A program made the translations under genes and the position numbers. Below are positions 42,670 to 51,489 of a stretch of 64,000 nucleotides of DNA, piece by piece (the stretch's first letter is position 1; every line of letters starts with the position of its first letter). This DNA is from Actibacterium mucosum KCTC 23349. GTDB taxonomy: Bacteria; Pseudomonadota; Alphaproteobacteria; Rhodobacterales; Rhodobacteraceae. The notes beneath the pieces are model-generated. The model did not search any database, was not told where the DNA came from, and saw nothing but the letters and a program-made list of their open reading frames with translations. The DNA lies in assembly GCF_000647975.1 (NCBI RefSeq), contig NZ_JFKE01000006.1:1-64000 (forward strand), given 5' to 3'.

Positions 42670-44379
42670 TCACAAGCTCCGCGTCATTTCCGGCCGCGCG
42701 AAATCCAGATCACAGCCCAAATCGGCCTGCGTGACGGTTTCGCGGAACAGACGGGCATAGCCGCGGTCGTTCGGCGGTGCGGACGCGGGGCATTCGGCCA
42801 GTCGCGCGGCGATCTCTTCTTGGCTGAGTTGCAGGTTCAGGCTGCGCGCCGCCACGTCCAGTTCTATTACGTCCCCGCTGCGCACGGCGGCCAGAGGCCC
42901 GCCCACCGCCGCTTCGGGCGCCACATGCAGAACAATGGTGCCAAAGGCCGTGCCGCTCATCCGCGCGTCAGACAGGCGCACCATGTCGGTCACGCCCTGC
43001 CGGGCAAGCTTGCGCGGAATGGGCAGGTACCCGGCCTCGGGCATACCGCCGCCTCCAACCGGGCCGGCGTTTTTCAGTACCAAAATATCATCGGCTTCGA
43101 CGTCCAGGTCCGGGTCGTCTATGCGTGCCGAAAGATCAGCCAACCCGTCGAACACAACCGCACGCCCTGAATGGCGCAGGAAATGCGCCGAAGCCGCAGC
43201 AGGTTTCATGACGGCACCGTTGGGGGCTAAATTGCCCTTCAACACGACCAATCCGCCGGGAGGCTGCAGAGGCGCGTTGAAGGGCCTTACAATGTTTTGG
43301 GGCCAGCTATCGGGGCCGGCTTCCATTTCTTCGCCCAGGCTGCGGCCAGTGATGGTGACGCAATCCCGGTTAAGCTGTGATGACAGTTCGTGCAGCAGGG
43401 GCAACAAGCCACCGGCGCGGTGCATGTCTTCCATGAAGTTCGCACCGGCAGGTTTGACATCAACCAGAACCGGCGTCTCGGTGCCCAGCCGGTTGATCGT
43501 GTCGTTACTGATTTCGATCCCAAGCCGACCGGCAATTGCAACGAGGTGGATCAACGCATTGGTCGAACCCCCGGCGGCCATAACCACGCGAAAGGCATTC
43601 TCGAATGCCTCAGGGGTCATTATCTGTTCCGGCAGCAACGGATTCAGCGCCAACTCGGCCGCACGCGCACCCGTTGCCTCGGCAACCCGCAAACGCTCTG
43701 CCGTAACGGCCGGGGCTGTTGAGCTGCCGGGCAGCATCATGCCCATCGCCTCAACTGCCAGCGCCATGGTGCTGGCGGTACCCATCACACCGCAAGTTCC
43801 GACGGTGGGCACCAACGCACGGCCCGCATCTTCGATCTCATCTTTAGATAGCTTTTCCGAGCGGTACTGCGCCCAGAAACGGCGGCAATCTGTGCACGCT
43901 CCTACACGAGTGCCGCGCCACGATCCGGCCTGCATCGGCCCGGTTACCAGACAAATGGCCGGCACCCCGGCACTGGCCGCCCCCATCAGCAATGCTGGCA
44001 CGGTTTTGTCACAACCACCGATCAGGATCACGGCATCCATAGGCTGCGAACGGATCGACTCTTCAACCGCCATTGCCATCAGGTTGCGCAGAAACATAGA
44101 GGTCGGCGCGGCAAAGCTTTCGTGGATCGACATGGATGGAAATACGGCAGGAATCGCGCCACCCAGCAGAATACCGCGTTTGGTCGCTTCGATCAGGTTG
44201 TCCATGTTGCCATGACACGGGTTGAAGGCCGAGCCGGTATCGACAATGCCGACAATCGGGCGCTCGAGCGACTCATCCCCATAACCGGCGGCGCGGATAA
44301 AGGCTTTGCGCAGGAACAAGGCAAAGTCTTTGTCGCCATATTCGACGAGCCTGTTCCGCATTCCCTTCTGATCCGACAT
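42670..44379 (-). CDS. IlvD/Edd-family sugar-acid dehydratase (arabinonate/xylonate dehydratase type)
   Basis: A 569-aa dehydratase. Fe-S ligands are at C55 (NPCHGN), C123 (GGCDKT) and C196 (GTCGVMGTAST), with K125 as the metal-site lysine. The segment AGSWRGTRVGACTDCRRFWAQYR is typical of aldonate dehydratases rather than of IlvD. It would convert a sugar acid such as L-arabinonate, D-xylonate or a related acid to a 2-keto-3-deoxy acid. ATG 44379 faces the divergent isomerase gene across an AT-rich control region. It may link the sugar oxidation genes here to central metabolism. The exact acid is not determined. Confidence 0.85.
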   Translation of the reverse strand: MSDQKGMRNRLVEYGDKDFALFLRKAFIRAAGYGDESLERPIVGIVDTGSAFNPCHGNMDNLIEATKRGILLGGAIPAVFPSMSIHESFAAPTSMFLRNLMAMAVEESIRSQPMDAVILIGGCDKTVPALLMGAASAGVPAICLVTGPMQAGSWRGTRVGACTDCRRFWAQYRSEKLSKDEIEDAGRALVPTVGTCGVMGTASTMALAVEAMGMMLPGSSTAPAVTAERLRVAEATGARAAELALNPLLPEQIMTPEAFENAFRVVMAAGGSTNALIHLVAIAGRLGIEISNDTINRLGTETPVLVDVKPAGANFMEDMHRAGGLLPLLHELSSQLNRDCVTITGRSLGEEMEAGPDSWPQNIVRPFNAPLQPPGGLVVLKGNLAPNGAVMKPAAASAHFLRHSGRAVVFDGLADLSARIDDPDLDVEADDILVLKNAGPVGGGGMPEAGYLPIPRKLARQGVTDMVRLSDARMSGTAFGTIVLHVAPEAAVGGPLAAVRSGDVIELDVAARSLNLQLSQEEIAARLAECPASAPPNDRGYARLFRETVTQADLGCDLDFARPEMTRSL

Positions 44380-44440
44380 CCGGTCCCCATCCGTGTTGGT
44401 TGGCGCCGAGTATGTGTGGCGATTATCGGGAGGTCAAGAA

Positions 44441-44474
44441 TATTATTAATAATAGATATTTCTTATTAATATCT
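44441..44474. promoter_or_regulatory. AT-rich repeat cluster between divergent dehydratase and isomerase genes
   Basis: TATTATTAATAATA (44441-44454) is a perfect palindrome. TTATTAATA occurs at 44443-44451 and again at 44463-44471, exactly 20 bp apart. AGATATT (44454-44460) and AATATCT (44468-44474) form a further inverted repeat. The even two-turn spacing on an AT-rich background in a GC-rich genome suggests a dimeric regulator bound twice, controlling both divergent genes. No regulator gene is adjacent. The remainder of 44380-44580 has no other clear element except the isomerase ribosome site. Confidence 0.6.
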
Positions 44475-44580
44475 TCACTTTCGGGGCAAAACCTGCTCTT
44501 TTTTGGCGAAAGAATCAGGGAATCACCCCAGTTTGGACGGGCCGGACGTCGAAACCGGCGAAAAAGGGAGAGAGAGGCTT

Positions 44581-45639
44581 ATGCGTACGCTTAAGGGACC
44601 CGCGCTGTTTCTGGCGCAATTTGCCGGTGACGAGGCACCGTTCAACAGCTGGGGCGCGATCACGAAATGGGCCGCCGATTGCGGCTATAAGGGTGTTCAG
44701 GTGCCCAGCTGGGACGGTCGGCTGATCGACCTCGACCTCGCCGCCAGTTCCAAAGACTATTGTGACACCTTCAAGGGCGAGGCCGCCGAAAACGGGATCG
44801 AAGTGACCGAGCTGTCGACCCACCTGCAGGGGCAGCTGGTGGCTGTCCACCCCGCCTATGACACTGCGTTTGACGGTTTCGCCGCACCAGAAGTGCGCGG
44901 CAACCCCGCCGCGCGTCAGGCCTGGGCGGTGGATCAGGTCAAAAAGGCGCTGACCGCCAGCCGCAACATGGGGATCGGCGCGCATGTCACCTTTTCGGGC
45001 GCGCTGGCCTGGCCGTATGTCTATCCGTGGCCGCAACGGCCCGCGGGCCTGGTGGAAACCGCGTTTGACGAGTTGGCAGCGCGCTGGCAGCCGCTGTTGG
45101 ATCATGCCGACGAGATGGGCGTGGATGTCTGTTATGAAATCCATCCCGGCGAGGATCTGCATGACGGCATCACCTTCGAGATGTTTCTTGAGCGGGTGAA
45201 CAACCACGCCCGCGCCAACATGCTGTATGACCCGTCGCATTACGTGCTGCAGGCGCTGGACTATCTGGACAATATCGACATCTACCACGAGCGCATCAAG
45301 ATGTTCCACGTCAAGGATGCCGAGCTGAACCCAACCGGGCGCCAGGGCGTCTATGGCGGTTACCAAAGCTGGGTGAACCGCGCCGGGCGCTTCCGCAGCC
45401 TGGGCGACGGGCAGGTCGATTTCGGCGCCGTATTCTCGAAGCTGACACAGTATGATTTCGACGGCTGGGCCGTGGTCGAATGGGAATGCGCGATGAAACA
45501 TCCCGAAGACGGCGCCCGCGAAGGCGCGGCCTTTGTGCGCGACCATATCATCCGCGTCACCGAACACGCGTTCGACGATTTCGCCGACGGCGGCACCGAT
45601 CAGGCCGCCAACCGCAAGATGCTTGGACTGGGAGAATAA
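44581..45639 (+). CDS. Sugar phosphate isomerase/epimerase-family TIM-barrel protein
   Basis: A 352-aa xylose-isomerase-like TIM barrel. The conserved metal-ligand regions are CYEIHPGEDLHDG (glutamate and histidine), MLYDPSHYVLQ (aspartate and histidine) and MFHVKDAEL, then VVEWECAM with the last glutamate. The family includes epimerases and isomerases of 3-keto sugars (YcjR type) encoded with Gfo/Idh/MocA enzymes. ATG 44581 follows GGGAGAGAGAGGCTT. It is the first gene of a plus-strand operon with the Gfo/Idh/MocA gene 3 nt on. An aldose or keto-glycoside is the likely substrate. Confidence 0.82.
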   Translation: MRTLKGPALFLAQFAGDEAPFNSWGAITKWAADCGYKGVQVPSWDGRLIDLDLAASSKDYCDTFKGEAAENGIEVTELSTHLQGQLVAVHPAYDTAFDGFAAPEVRGNPAARQAWAVDQVKKALTASRNMGIGAHVTFSGALAWPYVYPWPQRPAGLVETAFDELAARWQPLLDHADEMGVDVCYEIHPGEDLHDGITFEMFLERVNNHARANMLYDPSHYVLQALDYLDNIDIYHERIKMFHVKDAELNPTGRQGVYGGYQSWVNRAGRFRSLGDGQVDFGAVFSKLTQYDFDGWAVVEWECAMKHPEDGAREGAAFVRDHIIRVTEHAFDDFADGGTDQAANRKMLGLGE

Positions 45640-45642
45640 GAC

Positions 45643-46818
45643 ATGGCAATCGAGGGCAGCGACGACAAATTCTCGGGCCGTATCCGGCTGGGTATGGTTG
45701 GCGGCGGGCGCGATGCGTTCATCGGCGCGGTGCATCGGATCGCGGCGCGGCTGGATGACCGGTATGAACTGGTGGCGGGGTGTTTTTCGTCGACGGCGGA
45801 AAAGTCTCAGGCCTCGGGCGCCGATCTGGGCCTGCCGACGGACCGCGTTTACGACGACTACACCGCCATGGCCAAGCGCGAGGCGCGGCTGAAGACCGGC
45901 ATTCAGGCCGTGGCCATCGTCACGCCGAACCATGTTCACCTTGGCCCCGCGCGCGAGTTCCTGCGCCGTGGCATCCACGTGATCTGTGACAAGCCGCTGA
46001 CGGCCACCCTGCCCGACGCGCGCAAGCTGGCCAAAGCGGCCGAGAAATCCGACGCGCTGTTTGTGCTGACGCATAACTACACCGGCTACCCGATGATCCG
46101 TCAGGCGCAGGCCATGGTGGCCGCTGGCGAGCTGGGCGAGATCCGCGTGGTACAGGTGGAATACCCGCAGGACTGGCTGGCCGAACCGCTGGAAGGCACC
46201 GGCCAGAAACAGGCCGATTGGCGCACCGATCCGGCGCGGTCCGGCGCGGGCGGGTCCACCGGCGATATCGGCACCCACGCCTACCACCTGGCGCGTTTCG
46301 TGACCGGCCTGCCGCTGGAGGCGCTCAGCGCAGACCTGCAATCCTTCGTCGAAGGGCGCCGAGTGGATGACAACGCCCACGTGATGCTGCGGTTCCAAAG
46401 TGGCGCGCGCGGTATGCTGTGGTCCAGCCAGGTCGCCACCGGCTATGACAACCGCCTGCGGCTGCGGGTCTTTGGGTCGAAAGGTGGCATCGAGTGGATG
46501 CAGGAAGACCCCAACACCCTGTGGTACAGCCCGCTGGGCGAGCCAACCCGCCGCCTGACCCGGTCGGGCGCGCATGTGGGCGAGGCCGCAAACCGGCTCA
46601 GCCGCATTCCGCCGGGCCATCCTGAGGGCTATCTGGAAGGGTTCGCAAATATCTATTCCGAGGCCGCCGATGCCATCCAGGCGCGCCTGACCGGCACCAC
46701 ACCCGACGCGGCCGTCGCCTATCCCGGCATCTCGGACGGGTTGGAGGGCGTGGCGTTCGTGAATGCCTGCGTCAAATCCAGCGCGGCCAACGCCAAATGG
46801 ACGAAACTCGACCTTTAG
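45643..46818 (+). CDS. Gfo/Idh/MocA-family oxidoreductase
   Basis: A 391-aa NAD(P)-dependent enzyme. The Rossmann motif is [16 protein letters not shown] near residues 14-29, with the catalytic [12 protein letters not shown] loop and C-terminal [17 protein letters not shown] holding the catalytic histidine. The [13 protein letters not shown] form marks a common subfamily that sits beside TIM-barrel isomerases and acts on sugars or keto-sugars. It begins 3 nt after the isomerase stop, with GGGAGAA overlapping that gene's end. It differs from the family member at 37110-38246. Substrate unknown. Confidence 0.85.
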   Translation: MAIEGSDDKFSGRIRLGMVGGGRDAFIGAVHRIAARLDDRYELVAGCFSSTAEKSQASGADLGLPTDRVYDDYTAMAKREARLKTGIQAVAIVTPNHVHLGPAREFLRRGIHVICDKPLTATLPDARKLAKAAEKSDALFVLTHNYTGYPMIRQAQAMVAAGELGEIRVVQVEYPQDWLAEPLEGTGQKQADWRTDPARSGAGGSTGDIGTHAYHLARFVTGLPLEALSADLQSFVEGRRVDDNAHVMLRFQSGARGMLWSSQVATGYDNRLRLRVFGSKGGIEWMQEDPNTLWYSPLGEPTRRLTRSGAHVGEAANRLSRIPPGHPEGYLEGFANIYSEAADAIQARLTGTTPDAAVAYPGISDGLEGVAFVNACVKSSAANAKWTKLDL

Positions 46819-46836
46819 AACGAACGGAACATCGAC

Positions 46837-47736
46837 ATGACGGACACCTCCGAACGCATCGGGTTCATCGGCGTTGGGCTGATGGGCCACGGCATGGCCA
46901 AGAACATCATCGACGGCGGCTATGGCCTGACCATTCTGGGCAATCGCAACCGTACACCGGTTGACGATCTGGTATCGCGCGGCGCGACCGAAGCGAAAAA
47001 CCCGGCAGAGGTTGGTGCGGCCAGTGACATCGTGTTCCTATGCCTGCCCGGATCACCTCAGATCGAAGCAACAATCCGCGGCGAGAATGGATTGCGTGCA
47101 GGTTTGCAGGAGGGTTCGGTTGTCGTGGATTGCTCAACAGCCGATCCAACCTCAACCACGGCGCTCGCCGCCGAACTGGCACAGGACGGCATCACGCTGG
47201 TTGACGCCCCGCTTTCCCGCACGCCGAAAGAGGCGTGGGAGGGCACGCTGGACACGATGATCGGCGCGCCAGAGGCCGTGCTGGACCGCATCCGCCCGGT
47301 GGTGGATTGCTGGGCTGGTAAGATCGTGCATATCGGCGATGTGGGCGACGGGCACCGGATGAAGCTGCTGAACAATTTCATCTCGCTGGGCTATGCCGCG
47401 ATCTATTCCGAGGCGCTGGCGCTTTCGGAAAAGGTGGGCATCTCCGCCGAACGATTCCACAATGTCATTGGCGGTGGTCGCATGGATTGCGGGTTCTACC
47501 AGACCTTCATGGAATGCGTGGTGGGCGGCAATCGCGAGGCGCATAAATTCACGCTGACCAATGCGCTGAAAGACCTGCGGTACCTGGAATCAATGGCCGA
47601 CAACGCTGGCCTTGTGAACCCGCTGGGCAATGCATCCAAGAACAGTTTTGCCGCAGCGGTTGCCGGCGGCGCAAACGGGCCAGAGGACTATGTTCCACAT
47701 CTGGCAGGGCATGTGGCCAAGCAGAACGGCCTCTGA
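46837..47736 (+). CDS. NAD(P)-dependent beta-hydroxyacid dehydrogenase (6-phosphogluconate/HIBADH superfamily)
   Basis: A 299-aa enzyme with cofactor motif GFIGVGLMGHGMAKNI (about 8-23), substrate loop VDAPLSRTPKEAWEG and catalytic lysine in GDGHRMKLLNNFIS. The usual DxPxSGG loop reads DAPLSRT, so the substrate pocket may differ from 3-hydroxyisobutyrate or tartronate semialdehyde reductases. It is 18 nt after the Gfo/Idh/MocA gene and is the last gene of the operon. It is a distant paralogue of the enzyme at 3397-4284. Confidence 0.8.
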   Translation: MTDTSERIGFIGVGLMGHGMAKNIIDGGYGLTILGNRNRTPVDDLVSRGATEAKNPAEVGAASDIVFLCLPGSPQIEATIRGENGLRAGLQEGSVVVDCSTADPTSTTALAAELAQDGITLVDAPLSRTPKEAWEGTLDTMIGAPEAVLDRIRPVVDCWAGKIVHIGDVGDGHRMKLLNNFISLGYAAIYSEALALSEKVGISAERFHNVIGGGRMDCGFYQTFMECVVGGNREAHKFTLTNALKDLRYLESMADNAGLVNPLGNASKNSFAAAVAGGANGPEDYVPHLAGHVAKQNGL

Positions 47737-47760
47737 CGACAACCGCGCGGATGGTGCTTG

Positions 47761-47795
47761 GGGCGGCGGGTCAAGTATCCGCCGCCCTTCTTTGT
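47761..47795 (+). terminator. Rho-independent terminator of the isomerase operon
   Basis: GGGCGGCGG (47761-47769) pairs with CCGCCGCCC (47779-47787) around a 9-nt loop, followed by TTCTTTGT. It is 24 nt after the stop of the last gene in the operon and precedes the regulatory region of the beta-helix gene. Confidence 0.85.
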
Positions 47796-47829
47796 CCAAG
47801 CCAAAATAGACAAGTTTTACTTAACAAAA

Positions 47830-47906
47830 ATTCCCTCAGAGGGAATAAACAAACGGAAAACTTGGGAGTTTTCAAATTTTTCTTCCTTGACCGCGAATAA
47901 GGTCAA
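47830..47906. promoter_or_regulatory. Three successive inverted repeats upstream of the beta-helix gene
   Basis: ATTCCCTC-A-GAGGGAAT (47830-47846), GAAAACT-TGGG-AGTTTTC (47856-47873) and TTGACC-N8-GGTCAA (47887-47906) each have perfect arms of 8, 7 and 6 bp. They lie in an AT-rich stretch between the terminator at 47761 and the gene start at 48006. They may be sites of one or several regulators or transcript structures. No regulator gene adjoins them. Confidence 0.6.
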
Positions 47907-48005
47907 TGGGCGGTGCGTAGGCTACATCGGGAAGGTGTCTGTTCGGTTTTATCGACACCGACTTGGGGGCCGAACGTCCAGAGGGACATTGATTTGGAGA
48001 TTACC

Positions 48006-50801
48006 ATGAACATGCAAATGGCGAGCCCGTTATTCGCCCAAACCGCCGCGCCCATTGTCGTGGACACCCCGCCGCAGACGCCAACGGCGCCGACGCAAAC
48101 GGGAAGCACTCTGCGCGTTGCAACGGACGGCACCGGTGAATTCACCAGCATTCAAGCCGCCATCGATGCCGCGAACCCCGGCGATCGAATTGTCGTGTCT
48201 GCCGGCACTTATGCGGAATCCATTTCCATCACGGGCACCGATCTGACCCTTGTTGCCGATGGAGCTGTGACCCTGACCGGCGATGGCAGCCCGCATGGCG
48301 TCTATGTCAGTGGCAGTCAGATCCTGGTTCAGGGTTTTACCGTCAACGGCATTATGGACGAGGGTTATGATGGCTACAGCGGGTCAGGCTTTGTAATCGC
48401 GGGTCAAGACATCGCGTTGTTGAACAACGTTTCCCACAGCAACGCCGTAGCAGGTTTTCAGACGTTGGAGACCGCCGACGCGGTTCTTGTGGAAGGCGGC
48501 AGTGCGTATAACAACACCTCGTCCGGCGTGGCCCTTGGTGGCGGCACCAACCTGACCATCCGCAATGTGGAGCTGTATTCCACCGGCACCAATGGAGGAC
48601 CCGATGGCAGCTTTCAGTATTTCGGTGTGTTGGCCGACAACTTGGGCGACCTGCGGACTGTCGATGGACAAATCACCTTTATCGAAGATCAGGCCCCGAT
48701 GTCGCACATCCTGCTGGACGGGCTGAACGTGCATGATCATCCCGGTTACGGCATCCGTATCTCGGCCGAAAACGGCACGTTATCCACGCGGCCAAGTGGG
48801 CGGATTGACACGTTCGACTTCAGCCTCGTGAATTCGACCATCACCGACAATGGCTCGGATTTGTCCAGCTGGGTCGGGGGGCTCTACCATCTGGGCGGCG
48901 TTTTGTTGCAGCACATTAATGGTGGGCAAGTGTCCGGCAACGTCATGCAGGACAATTACACGTGGGGCATGGATGTCTATAACAGCTCGAACCTGCTGAT
49001 TTCCGGCAACCTGATCACGGACAACAACCGTGGCGATGACACCCCGGATGTCACGATCCAGTCCGCCGGGTTGGAGATCAATGGTGGTCAGAACGTTACC
49101 ATCACCGGCAATGTCGTTGCGGGCCACCATGCGGGGTTGTTCTCCAGCTGGATCCCGGACAGCGGTGACGACTTCACCAACGAATACGCCACTGCGACCC
49201 ACACGATCCTGAACAATATCCTTTCAGGCAATGTCGAAGTCGACTTCGAAGTGATCCGCGATGACGTGATTGCCCGCGTGATCGAAGACAATCTGATTAC
49301 TTTTATGCCGCAATGGCTGATCGACTATATTCGTGACGATATCGACCCGGCATTCGAAAGCGCCAACTCTCTGGGCCTGGACCCGTTATTCGCAGACCCA
49401 GCCAACGGCGACTATGGGTTTCAGCCCGGCAGCCCGGCACCGGCCATACTGGCCGACGCTCCCGGCGGGCCAATCACGCCGCCCGATCCCAACCCCGATC
49501 CAGGATTTGACATTGCCAACCCCCTTTTGGCGTGGCTGTGGGTTTTGTCCCCCGCCAGCGAGGACGCGCCGATCCTGCGCCTGCTGGTCCTGCGCCAGTT
49601 GTTGGAAGATGCAGCTGCTGCCGACGTCACGCCCCAGGACAATATGCAAACGCTGGCTCCTGGTGACGCACCCGATGAAATCCGGCAGTTCATCTTTGGG
49701 CACTCCCTGATGAACCATTTCTCGGACGGGGATGATCTGACCAACCACTCGGGTACCGCAACGCCGTATTGGATGGCACAATTCGCTGCTGCTGATCCAA
49801 ACCATACCTATCAGATCGATGGGATGTTCGGACCATTTGAATCAGCCGAAGATCTGTTCCCGCAATGGGGGTTTGAAGGCGCAGAAAGCGTTTGGGACAC
49901 TGAGTTTTCTTTTGCCAGCGTGGATTTCGATTCAGTCGTGATCACGCCGTTCAACTTCGTTCAGCAGCACCAGTCGCCACAAGACTTGTCACAATTCCTG
50001 CCCTTCATCGACACGGTCATGCAATTGGAACCGGGAATGACCGTTTACATCTACGAGGGCTGGGCCGACATGGCGCCCTTCATTGCCAGCTTCCCACCCA
50101 CGATGGACGAGTTCATGAACTATGCAAACTACGCATTGGGGGACTACCAGGTCTGGATGGACGCGCATGTGGCTGCCTATCAGGCCGCCCGCCCCGAGGT
50201 GACGTTCGAGGCGATCCCGATCAACCAGGCGCTGATCGGCCTGCTGGTAGACCCCGAACTGGGCCTGCAGGGGGCCTTGTCTGGCGTGTCGATGACCGAC
50301 CTGTTCGAAGATGACGCGCCGCACGGCACCGAAACGCTGTATTTCCTGGCCGCCGTGGCCATGTACAGCCACCAGTTTGGTGAACCTATCCCGTCCAACT
50401 ACGTGATCCCACCCGAGGTGCACCCGCTGGTCGCTGCCAATATCGGTGCGATCTCGGACTTTATGTTCGAGGCCGTCACCGGTGATGCGCCTACTGATCC
50501 GATCCCTGACCCTGACCCGGGGTTCGAGATCGAGTTTCCGTTCCTTGCCCTGCTTTGGGCGCTTTCGGACGATGCAGAAGACATGCCTTTTCTGCGGTTC
50601 CTGGTGTTGCGCGAACTGTTCGGTGAAGACGCCTCGACAGACAGTTTTGAATTCGCAGAACTGGCAGAGGATCCGCTGACGGAAAACCTCGGCCTGGAAG
50701 TCTTCCAAACGGTGCCGGCTTTGCCAGAACCCACGCTGGACGTCGAACCATCTTCGTTCCTTTTGCCGGACGACGTTGCCGAAGACGTTCTGGTCTTTTG
50801 A
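48006..50801 (+). CDS. Large beta-helix protein with putative SGNH hydrolase domain and duplicated linker module
   Basis: 931 aa. About residues 37-490 form a right-handed parallel beta-helix opening with TGEFTSIQAAIDAANPGDRI, rich in NVTITGN-type turns. Residues about 550-825 look like an SGNH hydrolase: Ser567 in FGHSLMNHF and D770-x-x-H773 in DDAPHGTET. A 40-residue module after PDPDPG occurs twice (about 501-541 and 840-880), each with NPLLAWLW- or FPFLALLW-type and ILRLLVLRQLL- or FLRFLVLRELF-type segments. There is no Sec signal; the C-terminus PDDVAEDVLVF resembles type I secretion tails. ATG 48006 has GGAG upstream. Function inferred: secreted polysaccharide esterase or binder. Confidence 0.75.
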   Translation: MNMQMASPLFAQTAAPIVVDTPPQTPTAPTQTGSTLRVATDGTGEFTSIQAAIDAANPGDRIVVSAGTYAESISITGTDLTLVADGAVTLTGDGSPHGVYVSGSQILVQGFTVNGIMDEGYDGYSGSGFVIAGQDIALLNNVSHSNAVAGFQTLETADAVLVEGGSAYNNTSSGVALGGGTNLTIRNVELYSTGTNGGPDGSFQYFGVLADNLGDLRTVDGQITFIEDQAPMSHILLDGLNVHDHPGYGIRISAENGTLSTRPSGRIDTFDFSLVNSTITDNGSDLSSWVGGLYHLGGVLLQHINGGQVSGNVMQDNYTWGMDVYNSSNLLISGNLITDNNRGDDTPDVTIQSAGLEINGGQNVTITGNVVAGHHAGLFSSWIPDSGDDFTNEYATATHTILNNILSGNVEVDFEVIRDDVIARVIEDNLITFMPQWLIDYIRDDIDPAFESANSLGLDPLFADPANGDYGFQPGSPAPAILADAPGGPITPPDPNPDPGFDIANPLLAWLWVLSPASEDAPILRLLVLRQLLEDAAAADVTPQDNMQTLAPGDAPDEIRQFIFGHSLMNHFSDGDDLTNHSGTATPYWMAQFAAADPNHTYQIDGMFGPFESAEDLFPQWGFEGAESVWDTEFSFASVDFDSVVITPFNFVQQHQSPQDLSQFLPFIDTVMQLEPGMTVYIYEGWADMAPFIASFPPTMDEFMNYANYALGDYQVWMDAHVAAYQAARPEVTFEAIPINQALIGLLVDPELGLQGALSGVSMTDLFEDDAPHGTETLYFLAAVAMYSHQFGEPIPSNYVIPPEVHPLVAANIGAISDFMFEAVTGDAPTDPIPDPDPGFEIEFPFLALLWALSDDAEDMPFLRFLVLRELFGEDASTDSFEFAELAEDPLTENLGLEVFQTVPALPEPTLDVEPSSFLLPDDVAEDVLVF

Positions 50802-50809
50802 TACACATG

Positions 50810-50841
50810 AAGGGCGCGGGGGAGGTTCCGCGCCCTTCTTT
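50810..50841 (+). terminator. Rho-independent terminator after the beta-helix gene
   Basis: AAGGGCGCGG (50810-50819) pairs with CCGCGCCCTT (50828-50837) around an 8-nt loop, followed by CTTTC. It lies between the beta-helix gene and the convergent Hsp20 gene and could serve both, although the T-run is only on the plus side. Confidence 0.82.
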
Positions 50842-50911
50842 CCCGCGTCTCACGGGGACCAAACGGCGCAGGGCCGAAGCCACTGCACCGCCGATGGAGC
50901 CGTAATTGGGC

Positions 50912-51364
50912 TTACTTGGCCGCCTTGCCTTCGATGGTCTTGGGGCCGTTGATCTCGATCCGGCGCGGTTTCAGCGCTTCGGGCACTTCGCGAACCAGAT
51001 CGATGTGCAGCAGGCCGTTATCATGGGCCGCGCCGGTGACCTTCAGATGGTCGGCAAGGTGGAACCGACGCTCGAACGCGCGGGTGGCAATGCCACGATG
51101 CAGATAGTTGCGATCGGTCTTTTCCTCGGCCTTGCGGGCCGCGATGATCAGATCGTTTTGCTTTACATCCACCGCAAGCTCACCGGCGCCAAAGCCGGCC
51201 ACGGCAACGGTGATGCGATACGCATCTTCACCGGTTTTTTCGATGTTGTAAGGCGGGTAAGACGGTTGGGCGGCGTCGGTGCGCAGCACCCGGTCAATCA
51301 AGTCTGCCACGCGGTCATAGCCGACGGTGGCACGGTATAGGGGCGAAAGGTCATAGTTTCGCAT
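50912..51364 (-). CDS. Small heat-shock protein, Hsp20/IbpA family
   Basis: A 150-aa chaperone. The alpha-crystallin domain covers about residues 37-130, with AYRITVAVAGFGAGELAVDV, NYLHRGIATRAFERRFHLADHL and the HDNGLLHIDL strand; a C-terminal KPRRIEI gives the IxI-type anchoring motif. It binds unfolding proteins without ATP. ATG 51364 is preceded by AAGGA at a 9-nt distance. The 125 nt upstream, shared with the end of the protease gene, contains no heat-shock promoter or ROSE-type thermometer that I can define with confidence. Confidence 0.93.
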   Translation of the reverse strand: MRNYDLSPLYRATVGYDRVADLIDRVLRTDAAQPSYPPYNIEKTGEDAYRITVAVAGFGAGELAVDVKQNDLIIAARKAEEKTDRNYLHRGIATRAFERRFHLADHLKVTGAAHDNGLLHIDLVREVPEALKPRRIEINGPKTIEGKAAK

Positions 51365-51489
51365 GGGTCACATCCTTCTCAAAGCAATGCTATATGTAGT
51401 GCCTTCCAATGCGGACAGGCGGTGTTTCCGGGCCCCATCTGGGCGCCCGATAACATAGATTTGGGAAGTGTTTGAGCGGTTTCAAGCCC

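Noticed and set aside
44515-46890. A 791-codon open frame on the minus strand opposite the isomerase and Gfo/Idh/MocA genes
   Set aside because: The plus-strand proteins have clear family motifs and ribosome sites; the antisense frame has composition typical of a GC-rich shadow frame (His/Arg/Gly/Ala rich) and no recognisable domain.
51365-51489. A ROSE-type RNA thermometer or RpoH promoter before Hsp20
   Set aside because: An AT-rich CATATA element is present, but no correctly spaced -35 or U(U/C)GCU-type anti-ribosome-site pairing could be defined by eye.
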